A DNA stretch of 39,051 nt, from assembly GCA_905236985.1 (NCBI GenBank), contig CAJORF010000147.1:1-39051 (forward strand), written 5' to 3'. Made by a program: the position numbers and the translations under genes. Shown piece after piece: positions 32,301 through 38,940 of the stretch; the first letter of the stretch is position 1, and the number at the start of each line of letters is the position of its first letter. The notes below the pieces were generated by a model. The model did not search any database, was not told where the DNA came from, and saw only the letters and a program-made list of their open reading frames with translations. Source of the DNA: an uncultured Bacteroidaceae bacterium (lineage in GTDB: Bacteria > Bacteroidota > Bacteroidia > Bacteroidales > Bacteroidaceae).

Positions 32301-34250
32301 TGTCTTGGTCTTGTTGTATAATATAGAGCGTTCCGTTCCCCATGAATAGTCTGCTTTTGAGTAGTAGGGGTTGTCATCATCCACCTTAAAATAGCGTAGG
32401 TTCGAGCCCACGAAAGCCCCCGGATGTATCGTCTTCAGAGCCGGTAAGACGTGGAATTCGCTGTTGGCGGGGAATCTGATAGAGTAAAACGCTTCTTTCT
32501 TTATCTCTCTGAGTTGAGTGAATTCCGGCATGACGGGGAATGTCGGGCCAAGGCCTGTCCATACGCGGCTGCCCAGTTTCGTGATACAGCCATACCATGC
32601 AGGGTCGATGCCTCCCGATCCTCCCTCGAAGAAAGCTTCGTCATCTACCTCAAATCCCGGGCTCCTGCTGATGACTGTACCGACGCGGCAGAAACGGAAC
32701 GCCTGCTTGCCGATGCGCTTCACCGATGCACCGATGGTCAGATGCTGAATCTGTGTTAACTGGAAGGCATTGTCAGGCACCTCTTCCATCTTGTCGCCAA
32801 TGACGAGCGTGTCGATGGTGCTAGAGATGAAGGAGTACGGATTGATAGACTTGATATTGCCGCCGATGGTAATCTTGTCGAAGTTGCCCCTGCCATAGAA
32901 AGCATGTTTGCGAATGGTGGTTACCCTATAGACATTGCCCTCGTCGTCGGTCACTTCATCGGGAATAACCAATACGACATCTTTGACATTTGAGAGGTTA
33001 TACTGTACGATATGTGCCTCTCCGTTCTTACAGAGGGTATATTCGATGTCGTCAATGACCTTGTTCTTGGATTCCAAAGGATAGACACCCGTGAAGATGG
33101 TAGGATTTTTAGCATACTTATCGCACAAGGCTCCCCTGTACCAGCCATCAGAAGATCCACCCCAGCCGTAGTTGAAGTGGAAGTAGTTGGTACTGGTGTA
33201 ACCATCGCAGACCAATGCATGAGTATCGCCCTGCGGACCTCCGCAGTAGAGGATGGGGCGTAGCTGGTCCAAGTCGGCTTTCATCTTCGCCTGCAGGTCA
33301 GCAGCCGATGACGCTGAATGTACCTGCATATCGGGGTTATAGTTGAAGTTATAAATCAGCGGCTCGTTATAGAAATATGTCGGGCTTCCTCCTGACCCGT
33401 ACATGGTGCCGAAAGCTTTGCCGATGTCAGCCATCAGCTTGGCAACGGCAGCTCCCTCAACATCATTGAAAGGCGTAGTGCCGGAAACGATAGACCATCC
33501 ATACGCATCCCGCATATTATCCCAGTCATAGACATGGCCGGAGAAGTCTTCGCCGTCAAACTTGCCGGTAGTCATATTCCGAAGTCGGCCTGCGGACTCC
33601 TTGGGCCACTTCCAGTAGTTCATCACCTGCGCAAGGGCTGTAGGGTAGCAGCCCGAAGGACAGTGGCCCTGGTAAAGCGCGTCGCTGCCGTCTGTGGCCG
33701 CTGGACACAGGTCGTTATACGGCGACCATTGGTTCCATGTCGTAGTGAGCAGAGGCCCTACCACGATGGTGCCAATATCTCTGGCACGTCTGAGAGCCAT
33801 TGCAGAAGAAGACTGATGAAGCCGGAGCGAGTCTGCTTCATCGGAATACTGCGCCAACAGGTCTTTCAGCTGAATGGGAGCATCGTTGTATGAGAATGAG
33901 CCGTGGTCGCAATAGCCAAGAAGCACATCGTCGGCACTGCTCTCGCCCGAGATAATCACAAAGCCTTGGTCGTTGCCGTAGTTGATGACATAGACATTAT
34001 CCTTTCCTGCGGCCACACGTGACTTCATAGCATGTGCCAGCGTAGGCACTGGAGTTGCCGATGGCGTCCTGCGCTTCGTCAACGCCGTCGTAGAGGGGGC
34101 TGTGGCGAACTGCGATGCTATCTGCAACGCCTGCTGCGGCGTGATATCATCAGCCAGCAGGTGGCTGGCAGCAAATAGGACAACGAGAAGTAACAGGAGA
34201 CTCCGCGCCGAATTATGAATTATGAATTGTGAATTGTGAATTATCTTCAT
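29391..34250 (-). CDS. Giant secreted C10 cysteine protease with leucine-rich repeats
   Basis: A 1619-residue protein. A signal segment (about 15-33) is followed by a C10-type prodomain (about 34-160, VINYGNDQGFVIISGES) and the C10 (streptopain/interpain) catalytic domain (about 165-395). The domain shows WNQWSPYNDLCP, catalytic Cys201 in SGCYPTALAQVMNYWKWP, His344 in GDTHALVCDGY and NYGWGG. BspA-type leucine-rich repeats follow (about 425-770, TIRKHAFYG, VKRIGKQAFRF), then a beta-rich domain (about 775-985), a helical region with a hydrophobic stretch (about 1080-1127) and further beta domains to KVTLNYTVKLR. No T9SS-like tail is visible, which is odd for such a protein. It should cleave extracellular proteins. 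Its ATG overlaps the preceding gene by four bases, and five 7-bp tandem units follow the ATG. Confidence 0.88.
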   Translation of the reverse strand: MKIIHNSQFIIHNSARSLLLLLVVLFAASHLLADDITPQQALQIASQFATAPSTTALTKRRTPSATPVPTLAHAMKSRVAAGKDNVYVINYGNDQGFVIISGESSADDVLLGYCDHGSFSYNDAPIQLKDLLAQYSDEADSLRLHQSSSAMALRRARDIGTIVVGPLLTTTWNQWSPYNDLCPAATDGSDALYQGHCPSGCYPTALAQVMNYWKWPKESAGRLRNMTTGKFDGEDFSGHVYDWDNMRDAYGWSIVSGTTPFNDVEGAAVAKLMADIGKAFGTMYGSGGSPTYFYNEPLIYNFNYNPDMQVHSASSAADLQAKMKADLDQLRPILYCGGPQGDTHALVCDGYTSTNYFHFNYGWGGSSDGWYRGALCDKYAKNPTIFTGVYPLESKNKVIDDIEYTLCKNGEAHIVQYNLSNVKDVVLVIPDEVTDDEGNVYRVTTIRKHAFYGRGNFDKITIGGNIKSINPYSFISSTIDTLVIGDKMEEVPDNAFQLTQIQHLTIGASVKRIGKQAFRFCRVGTVISRSPGFEVDDEAFFEGGSGGIDPAWYGCITKLGSRVWTGLGPTFPVMPEFTQLREIKKEAFYSIRFPANSEFHVLPALKTIHPGAFVGSNLRYFKVDDDNPYYSKADYSWGTERSILYNKTKTSIIAALPTLIMMGSLSYNKPYPESVVKLEPGSISPAYADGTSAQTFIIPKTVVEMEGAFTECYNLYDLICLAPVPPVVSDTTFNEKLWNFRVSNRTARLKVPVGSEELYRKAPGWRQFSAIEGVTNENASTPYDMTPAQNQQFDMVVYYSDESGRKSVNIPVSEVGNLRMDERGEKVIVSRAGQQDLTIDIVQVDSIGWKHSFVYDNAEVFDLNDSTLTAEGQYCTVTLGPTVIDEDVQLSIRHSVLTPEMAQNMKRGLAVDINLSNDEHELTGIATITIPFKVSENEQVQAVYFNREKGEWEGACFKYDEEQEAVVIKTDHFTEFGCFVFENEMGPMAMVQSSYTSGWDLTKTLTILYNLANNDNLDEAAIQAWRDDYSFWQSVGLDGGWNLLQAIGFQPDAVSEACDLVGFMGTMFTIYDVAAADIKGDDIGVAANTLKAICGFVSGKLSSAIGTSIMSASMIGVATIGILLEQLGNKVQASLKRNITGAYRHYYSMEGVSTVRDETKYKDGDLSDDFFDTQRQYPHNQYRTKKDWIMYFKPAFEQGRVKPENMQLLIEQAVRRYCDRFWEDNYMARELCYIWAKSRGMTSVLDAESNPSLQQQISEEYFSELMHGDIVSVFTELKNLTEQEAWRREHKAEEDLKAMMNTVLVLKAYDSTKKEGEKSQFAGWKLRITEVPSGTEDPKQWECAIADDGTATLEVTKYALIRNKIKWSYTLVDDRGIDVKSYTGKIPRSTQTKLYAKLDIATGGTEVEAPKLKDLELIYDPVEVETFYTWAGTWNGGKVYNESRPEVYILLDNSLNKKARFQAELEKFFKRHDYIVVDSYGNIKIGDDIVGTMEDGQGKGKFTINTTHPFTERTIPEYVEAFNKGDFGSIELLLNLLSGTIQHKINCEFTVVRNPEGEGYIVSYTGEGTYKFDAEIVDRVEGVDFDNLGNPQHVIADQISTRQTSQEGKVTLNYTVKLR
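34211..34245. repeat. Five 7-bp tandem units inside the start of the C10 protease gene
   Basis: Units aattatg (2), aattgtg (2) and aattatc lie directly behind the ATG at 34250 and encode IIHNSQFIIHNS. One unit more or less would shift the frame of the protease. Confidence 0.9.
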
Positions 34251-34741
34251 GGCTTCTTGAATTTAAAGGAGAAACAATCCGTTTTCACGATATAGACGTC
34301 TTTGCGCAAGCCCTGCAGGAGGATGGAGGCTTTGCCATCACTGTCCAACCGACATTGAGCCGCCTTCACACCGCGAAGGTTATAGATAAATACAGTGGAG
34401 CCGGGCTTGCCGCCGCTGATGCAGAGTGCGCCGTCCTGAAAGTGGAACTGCCCCTCGCTCTTTTGAACCGCCTCGACAGCCGTCAGTTCATCTACGCTGA
34501 TGTCAAACGCCAGCTTCTGCAGCATATAGATGGGATACTGCACCGTTGTCTCAGTCGTCGTAAGCACCAGCTCGTTGCCGGCATACGTCACCACCGGCTT
34601 CTCGGAGAACTTGAACATCGCCACCTTCCCATCCTTCTGGTGGATGACAATGGCGTTCTGCGTTTGCTGTTCGCTGACTTCATCAGCGCTCGCCACCATC
34701 GGCAGCATCAGCGCCATCATTAGGAATAGTATTTTTCTCAT
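34247..34741 (-). CDS. Small secreted protein with T9SS-like tail, coupled to the C10 protease
   Basis: A 164-residue protein with a signal peptide (MRKILFLMMALMLPMVASAD). A beta-rich region (IVIHQKDGKVAMFKFSEKP, YPIYMLQKLAFDIS) is followed by a C-terminal segment (VFIYNLRGVKAAQCRLDSDG, LLQGLRKDVYIVKTDCFSF) that resembles a T9SS type A tail. Small proteins of this form are frequent in Prevotella-type genomes and have no known function. Its stop overlaps the protease start (ATGA, 34247-34250), so the two are probably translated together. C10 proteases in Streptococcus (spi) and Bacteroides fragilis are encoded beside inhibitors, so an inhibitor or chaperone role is possible but unproven. The promoter lies at 34779-34786. 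Confidence 0.7.
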   Translation of the reverse strand: MRKILFLMMALMLPMVASADEVSEQQTQNAIVIHQKDGKVAMFKFSEKPVVTYAGNELVLTTTETTVQYPIYMLQKLAFDISVDELTAVEAVQKSEGQFHFQDGALCISGGKPGSTVFIYNLRGVKAAQCRLDSDGKASILLQGLRKDVYIVKTDCFSFKFKKP

Positions 34742-34778
34742 AGGGCCATAATTGTGCGTTAATCAATAATTTCCGCTG

Positions 34779-34786
34779 CAAAGATA
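34779..34786 (-). promoter_or_regulatory. -7 promoter element of the small secreted protein / C10 protease operon
   Basis: The minus strand reads TATCTTTG, 38 bases upstream of the ATG at 34741. No clear -33 element was seen. Confidence 0.6.
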
Positions 34787-34797
34787 ATGATTATTTA

Positions 34798-34820
34798 CGA
34801 TGTACCGATGTACGATGTAC
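34798..34820. repeat. Short tandem cgatgtac array
   Basis: Two 8-bp units of cgatgtac and one 7-bp gatgtac just upstream of the -7 element of the protease operon. Confidence 0.7.
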
Positions 34821-34986
34821 AATTTTTTTCTGAAAGAGTGAAAAATAAGTCCTTAATGCGTGTCCGCGCAAAAAAAAATTGTGGAAAACCCTACGAACAC
34901 TCCGGCGCAACGGCTGAAGTTATTTCGTCAGTACTTTTTTCACCAATCCATCGCTCGTGTGATTACACCATGAAATACACCCAATA

Positions 34987-35047
34987 TACACCATTTTTAA
35001 GAACACTATTTTACTGTGTATCAAGCGGTATTGCACAAAATGGTGTA
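34987..35047. repeat. Inverted repeat TACACCATTTT / AAAATGGTGTA
   Basis: Perfect 11-bp arms at 34987-34997 and 35037-35047, separated by 39 bp. Extra copies of TACACC lie to the left (from about 34965) and GGTGTA to the right, so both arms belong to a small cluster of the same motif. Confidence 0.75.
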
Positions 35048-35145
35048 AAGGTGTATGGGTTATTGGCATAATACACATGAGACAAACATCAATCTTCGTA
35101 GCCGTCACCATGCCCATCCCATCCTGTCACATTCCCTACCGCCTC

Positions 35146-35213
35146 AGCCAACAACCCTATATTGCATCGGCCAACACCCTATGCTGCATCGGCCATCACG
35201 TCTAAGGGTATCG
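35146..35213 (+). repeat. Three degenerate units of about 22 bp
   Basis: Units starting ccaacaaccctatattgcat, ccaacaccctatgctgcat and ccatcacgtctaagggtat, each ending cgg, run directly into the palindrome at 35214. Confidence 0.55.
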
Positions 35214-35237
35214 GTCGTTCGGTCGCGACCGAACGAC
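35214..35237. repeat. Perfect 24-bp palindrome
   Basis: GTCGTTCGGTCG and its exact reverse complement adjoin without a loop, centred on TCGCGA. There is no T tract, so it is not an ordinary terminator. Confidence 0.9.
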
Positions 35238-35368
35238 GACAAGTATTAGGACTTCTGCGCCACACCTTTTCAGGTTATTCAACTATCGCAATATGCTATT
35301 CATTAATGGGATTAGTGCTTTTGTCCTTCAGGGCGGGGTGTGAAGGCATGATTGTGCCTATAGCCTCA

Positions 35369-36133
35369 TCAGGGCTCGGTTTCGCCCTCGATATAGTTCT
35401 CCATCCACAGCTGTTCGCCGTCGAAGACTGCGTAGGTGAACTGTGTGATCCAGTCACCGAGGATGACCACGCGTGCCGTGCGCGACAACACCAGATCCAA
35501 CTCGATGTGCCGGTGGCCGAACACGAAGTAGTTGACGTCGGGATGGCTGTGCAGGTAGTCCTTGGCATAGAGCACCAGGGGCTCCTTGTCCTCGCCGAGG
35601 TACGTTGCCGGTGTGGCATTCTCTTGCATCTTGCGGCTGTGTGCGGCCCAGCGCAGTCCGAAATCGATGCCCCATCGTGGATGTATGGCAGAGAACATCA
35701 CCTGAGCTGCACGGTTGTGGAACAGCCAGCGCAGGAACTTGAACTTGCGGTCGGGGTCGCCGAGGCCGTCGCCGTGAGCCACCAGGAAGAGCTTGTCGCC
35801 CAACTCCAGCGTCATCGGCTTGTGATGCAGCACTACGCCGCACTCCTTCTCTAAATAGTCGTATGCCCAGATGTCGTGATTGCCCGTGAAGAAATGCACC
35901 TCCACACCCAGATCAGTCAGCTCGCTGATCTTGCCTAACAGACGTGTGAAACCCTTCGGCACCACCAGCTTGTACTCATACCAGAAGTCAAAAATATCCC
36001 CAAGCATATACACCGCTCCCGCCTTCTCCTTGATGGAGTCCAGGAACCTCACCAACCGCCGCTCCTGAGTGCGACCATGCTTTATAGCGCGACTGCCCAA
36101 ATGGGCGTCAGATATGAAATAGACAGGTTTCAT
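35369..36133 (-). CDS. lpxH: UDP-2,3-diacylglucosamine diphosphatase (LpxH-like)
   Basis: From the ATG at 36133 the protein has 254 residues. It is a calcineurin-type metallophosphatase with the metal-binding motifs DAHLG, GDIFDFW, TGNHD, AHGDGLG and FGHRHIE in the expected order. It cleaves UDP-diacylglucosamine to lipid X in lipid A synthesis at the inner membrane. A longer reading from a TTG at 36154 would overlap the end of the toxin remnant and is less likely. It starts 14 bases after that remnant's stop codon, so the TA module sits directly upstream and may supply its transcription. Confidence 0.88.
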   Translation of the reverse strand: MKPVYFISDAHLGSRAIKHGRTQERRLVRFLDSIKEKAGAVYMLGDIFDFWYEYKLVVPKGFTRLLGKISELTDLGVEVHFFTGNHDIWAYDYLEKECGVVLHHKPMTLELGDKLFLVAHGDGLGDPDRKFKFLRWLFHNRAAQVMFSAIHPRWGIDFGLRWAAHSRKMQENATPATYLGEDKEPLVLYAKDYLHSHPDVNYFVFGHRHIELDLVLSRTARVVILGDWITQFTYAVFDGEQLWMENYIEGETEP

Positions 36134-36146
36134 CGTCGTTTTCTTT

Positions 36147-36316
36147 TTATCCAAACAATTCGCTGTGACTACCGAGGCGTACTAACTCTATGATGTCGCT
36201 CGTTTCGTCAAACCAGATGAGGAGGAAATTTCACCCAGGGCTGCAATCTTTGAAGGATTATTGCGGTAACGCTTATAATCCTTCTTATACTGAGTGGAAG
36301 GAAAAATCTTTTTCAT
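36147..36316 (-). pseudogene. YafQ/RelE-type toxin with internal deletion
   Basis: The ATG at 36316 overlaps the antitoxin stop (ATGA) as in intact modules and encodes KKIFPSTQYKKDYKRYRNNP, the usual YafQ-type N-terminus. The frame then leaves the family sequence and stops early. In another frame the family's C-terminus is clear (NFLLIWFDETSDIIELVRLG, SHSELFG), with the TAA at 36147-36149. The middle of the toxin (about 30 residues, including the conserved central part) is missing, so an internal deletion with a frameshift has removed function. The antitoxin upstream is intact. Confidence 0.85.
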
Positions 36317-36570
36317 TCAGCATCAAGAGCTTCAAAGAGTTCTGCTGCACTGCTGTAGAGTTCACCCTCAGGGTAAACTCTTCGAGACTGAGCCTCTTCG
36401 ATAGCGGCTTTAGTCACTTCGTTCGGTTCGTCGTACACGAAGTCGAGGAGAACGCTCTCAACGTAATTGTTCAGCGTCCGATGCTCGCGCATAGCATTGC
36501 GCTTCAGTCGCTCGAGCAGGTCGGTACGCAAGCGGAATGAGGCTGGACGTCTTACCGTTGTTGTTGCCAT
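36313..36570 (-). CDS. RelB/ribbon-helix-helix type antitoxin
   Basis: From the ATG at 36570 the protein has 85 residues. The front part RRPASFRLRTDLLERLKRNA with EHRTLNNYVESVLLDFVYD resembles a ribbon-helix-helix DNA-binding domain, followed by an acidic toxin-binding tail (YSSAAELFEALDAE). The open frame continues upstream to 36687, but the -7 element at 36612-36619 puts transcription near 36605, so only the ATGs at 36594 and 36570 are usable; the latter gives the family-like start. Its stop overlaps the toxin remnant's start. Confidence 0.78.
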   Translation of the reverse strand: MATTTVRRPASFRLRTDLLERLKRNAMREHRTLNNYVESVLLDFVYDEPNEVTKAAIEEAQSRRVYPEGELYSSAAELFEALDAE

Positions 36571-36611
36571 AGCTGTGATATTATCGTTATACATTGTAAT
36601 ACTTGTGAGTG

Positions 36612-36619
36612 CAAAAGTA
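36612..36619 (-). promoter_or_regulatory. -7 promoter element of the third TA module
   Basis: The minus strand reads TACTTTTG (TAnnTTTG). It also could drive lpxH, which has no promoter element of its own that I can see. Confidence 0.55.
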
Positions 36620-36708
36620 ATACAAAGGAGCTTTACGGCCAAGGAGTCGGCCCGTTTTTTAACGTTCTTTACCGCTCTGCGGGCCATGTCGGGAAACCCT
36701 TAAGGCTT

Positions 36709-37023
36709 TCAAAGCATACCTAATTCGAGCTTCGCCTCCTCGGTCATCATGTCCTGTGTCCACTCGGGTTCGAAGACCAGATTGACGTTGACGGAGGTGA
36801 GGCCCTCGATGCTCTCGAGTTTCTGACGCACATCCTCGATGATGAAATCGGCCATGGGGCACGAGGGCGCTGTCATCGTCATATCTACATCCAACTGCGT
36901 GAGGTCGTCGCTCAGCTCGATACGGTAGATGAGCCCCAAGTCGTACACGTTGACAGGGATCTCAGGGTCATACACCGTCTTAAGCATCTCTACGATCTTA
37001 TCCTCTAACTGAATCTTATCCAT
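36709..37023 (-). CDS. MIP18/DUF59 family protein, probable Fe-S cluster assembly factor
   Basis: A 104-residue protein with the DUF59 signature (VYDPEIPVNVYDLGLIYRIE) and the conserved MTMTAPSCPMADFI segment whose cysteine is typical of SufT/PaaD-like members. These help insert or mature iron-sulfur clusters in the cytoplasm. Other suf genes are not in the window. It follows radC in the same direction, with a 42-bp gap made mostly of 7-bp tandem repeats. Confidence 0.85.
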   Translation of the reverse strand: MDKIQLEDKIVEMLKTVYDPEIPVNVYDLGLIYRIELSDDLTQLDVDMTMTAPSCPMADFIIEDVRQKLESIEGLTSVNVNLVFEPEWTQDMMTEEAKLELGML

Positions 37024-37029
37024 TTTTCA

Positions 37030-37064
37030 ATTATACATTATCCATTGTCCATTATACATTATCC
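37030..37064. repeat. Five 7-bp tandem units between radC and the DUF59 gene
   Basis: Units attatac, attatcc, attgtcc, attatac, attatcc fill the gap between the radC stop (37066) and the DUF59 ATG (37023). Confidence 0.9.
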
Positions 37065-37065
37065 A

Positions 37066-37749
37066 TCACACCTTCCCCTGTTCACGATAGCTGTAGTAGT
37101 CGCCATCGGTGACGATGACGTGGTCCAACAGCCTGATGTTCATGACCTGACAGGCACGGGAAAGGCGGTCGGTGAGGTTGTCGTCGTCGCGCGAAGGGCG
37201 CTTGTTGCCCGAAGGATGGTTGTGTACGAGCACGAGCGTCGGCGTCTGACGGATCAACGCTTCACGCAACACCAAGCGAATGTCCACTTGTGTACCGGCG
37301 ATGCCTCCCTTGCTGATGAGGAAAGGCTGACCTTCGAGACTGTTGTCGGTACGCAGATACAGCGCGTAGCTTTCCTCGTGTGCCAAATCTCGCATCCGAG
37401 GGTACATGATATTGTAGATGTCAGTGGAACTCTCCACCTTACGTTTCTCGGCAGCCGCTTCCATCATGCGTCGCTTGCCCAACTCGCAGGCTGCAAGGAT
37501 GCTGACGGCCTTAGCGGGCCCCAGACCCTTGTAGTTCTTCGTTAGGTCATTCAACGACAGGCGGCTCAAGGCCTTCAGGCTTCCCCCGCAGTCACTCAGC
37601 ACACGTTGCATCAGCTGCACCGCCGTCTCCTCGGTGTTGCCGCTGCCGATGAGAATAGCCAACAGCTCAGCTGGAGACAAAGCTTCAGCGCCTTGCTCCA
37701 TCAATCGCTCACGGGGCCGTTCATCGGATGGGAGATCCTTGATATTCAT
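37066..37749 (-). CDS. radC: RadC family (JAB/MPN-domain) protein
   Basis: A 227-residue protein with an N-terminal helix-hairpin-helix-like region (SPAELLAILIGSG, LSLNDLTKNYKGLGPAKAVS). The JAB/MPN domain carries the metal site LVLVHNHPSGNKRPSRDDD. RadC was linked to DNA repair, but that role is disputed; a DNA-related metal-dependent function is the safest statement. Its ATG overlaps the end of the GT2 gene by four bases, so the genes are coupled. Confidence 0.93.
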   Translation of the reverse strand: MNIKDLPSDERPRERLMEQGAEALSPAELLAILIGSGNTEETAVQLMQRVLSDCGGSLKALSRLSLNDLTKNYKGLGPAKAVSILAACELGKRRMMEAAAEKRKVESSTDIYNIMYPRMRDLAHEESYALYLRTDNSLEGQPFLISKGGIAGTQVDIRLVLREALIRQTPTLVLVHNHPSGNKRPSRDDDNLTDRLSRACQVMNIRLLDHVIVTDGDYYSYREQGKV

Positions 37750-38798
37750 TTGTACAGCCTTTCGTTGTCATCAAATCCTTCAGCCTTCTGCTTCAATACC
37801 AACCGTTTCCAGGCGGCGGAAAGGAAACCTATACCATAGCCGAAGAGCTGGATGAACGAGGCGGGGATAGAGAGCAGACCGACCCACAGACTGCGGTTGC
37901 GGATGGAGGAATCGACGAAGATGAGCAATGCATAGAGCAAGGGCAGCAGGATGGTCAGCTCGCAGAGTGCAAAGCCTACCGCCTTGTTCATGTGATCGGG
38001 ACCGAACAGGTACAATGCGAGCCCGAAGAGGAAGAGGATGAGCAGCACCAGGCAACCAAGCGTGAACACCGCAGGCAACAGATGCACCAGTTTCATCGAA
38101 CCCGGATGCAGCAGATGCAGGTTGATGCGGGCTGCACCTGAATTACGCACCTGACGGAAGAACTTGCTGAAATCCGTGCGGCGCTTGTGCCATACCCAGG
38201 CATCGGGGAACAGACGGCAGCGGGCACCGGCCTTGAAGATGCGTATGCTGAAGTCGATGTCCTCGCCGAAACGCATCGCCCGAAAGCCGCCTAACTGCTG
38301 CCACAGCTCTCGGCTTACGCCCATATTGAAGGAGCGCGGATAGAACTTATCCAGTTTCTTCTTACCGCCACGGATGCCGCCCGTCGTGAAGAATGAGGTC
38401 ATCGAGTAGCTGATGGCTTTTTGCAGGGGCGTGAAGTCGGGATGCGCACGGTCGGGGCCGCCAAACGCATCACAGGGGTGTTCATCCAGCTCTGCATTAA
38501 TGGCAGCGAGGTAACCAGGTGGCAACACCACGTCGGAGTCCAGCACAATGAAGTAATCGCCTGCAGCACGTTCGGCGCCATAGTTCCGCGCAGCACCAGG
38601 GCCACCGTTTTCCTTCACATAATAATGGATATCCAATCGGTTGGCAAAATGATTGCACACCTCGCGACAAGGCACCGCACTCCCGTCCTCCACAATATGG
38701 ACATCGAAGTCATGCCAAGTCTGCTTCGACAGACTCAATAACAGCTCCCCCACCTCGTCGGGGCGGTTATACACAGGCACAATCACACTGTACTTCAT
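37746..38798 (-). CDS. GT2 family glycosyltransferase with membrane segments
   Basis: A 350-residue protein starting with the GT-A fold (MKYSVIVPVYNRPDEVGELL). It has the metal/nucleotide-sugar DSD motif (residues 87-89, FIVLDSDVVLP), GGPGAARNYGAE and the acceptor-side GEDIDFSIRIFKAG. From about residue 240 there are three or four hydrophobic segments (LLPAVFTLGCLVLLILFLFG and others), so it is anchored in the inner membrane. It probably adds a sugar to an envelope polysaccharide or lipid; donor and acceptor cannot be told. It is the first gene of a group with radC and the DUF59 gene. Confidence 0.88.
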   Translation of the reverse strand: MKYSVIVPVYNRPDEVGELLLSLSKQTWHDFDVHIVEDGSAVPCREVCNHFANRLDIHYYVKENGGPGAARNYGAERAAGDYFIVLDSDVVLPPGYLAAINAELDEHPCDAFGGPDRAHPDFTPLQKAISYSMTSFFTTGGIRGGKKKLDKFYPRSFNMGVSRELWQQLGGFRAMRFGEDIDFSIRIFKAGARCRLFPDAWVWHKRRTDFSKFFRQVRNSGAARINLHLLHPGSMKLVHLLPAVFTLGCLVLLILFLFGLALYLFGPDHMNKAVGFALCELTILLPLLYALLIFVDSSIRNRSLWVGLLSIPASFIQLFGYGIGFLSAAWKRLVLKQKAEGFDDNERLYK

Positions 38799-38824
38799 AC
38801 CCGTTCTTTCTCACAATTTGGCCA

Positions 38825-38856
38825 CAAAGATACATACTCAACCCCAACTATCCAAA
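38825..38856 (-). promoter_or_regulatory. Promoter of the GT2-radC-DUF59 group
   Basis: On the minus strand TTTG (38853-38856), a 20-bp spacer and TATCTTTG (38825-38832) fit the Bacteroidetes pattern well. The leader to the ATG at 38798 is short. Confidence 0.72.
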
Positions 38857-38940
38857 TTTTCGGCCACTTAATCCACCTCTCACCCCCTTTTTCCCCCTTT
38901 TATCCCCTTCAAAACAAAAACTTTTTCTCAAAAATAATTT

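Larger units (their letters stand above)
34742..35368. other. Gene-free region with promoter, repeats and a perfect palindrome
   Basis: 627 bp without a convincing gene. It holds the promoter of the 34741 gene, a short cgatgtac array (34798-34820), a cluster of TACACC/GGTGTA motifs (34963-35055), a degenerate repeat of about 22 bp and a 24-bp palindrome (35214-35237). Short open frames on both strands here have no recognisable family and no promoter. Confidence 0.6.

Noticed and set aside
34787-35117. Small open frames on both strands in the intergenic region
   Set aside because: No signal peptide, family or promoter; the plus-strand frame begins inside the promoter region of the opposite gene and reads through the repeats.
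35214-35237. Palindrome as lpxH terminator
   Set aside because: It has no loop or T tract and lies more than 130 bp past the lpxH stop.
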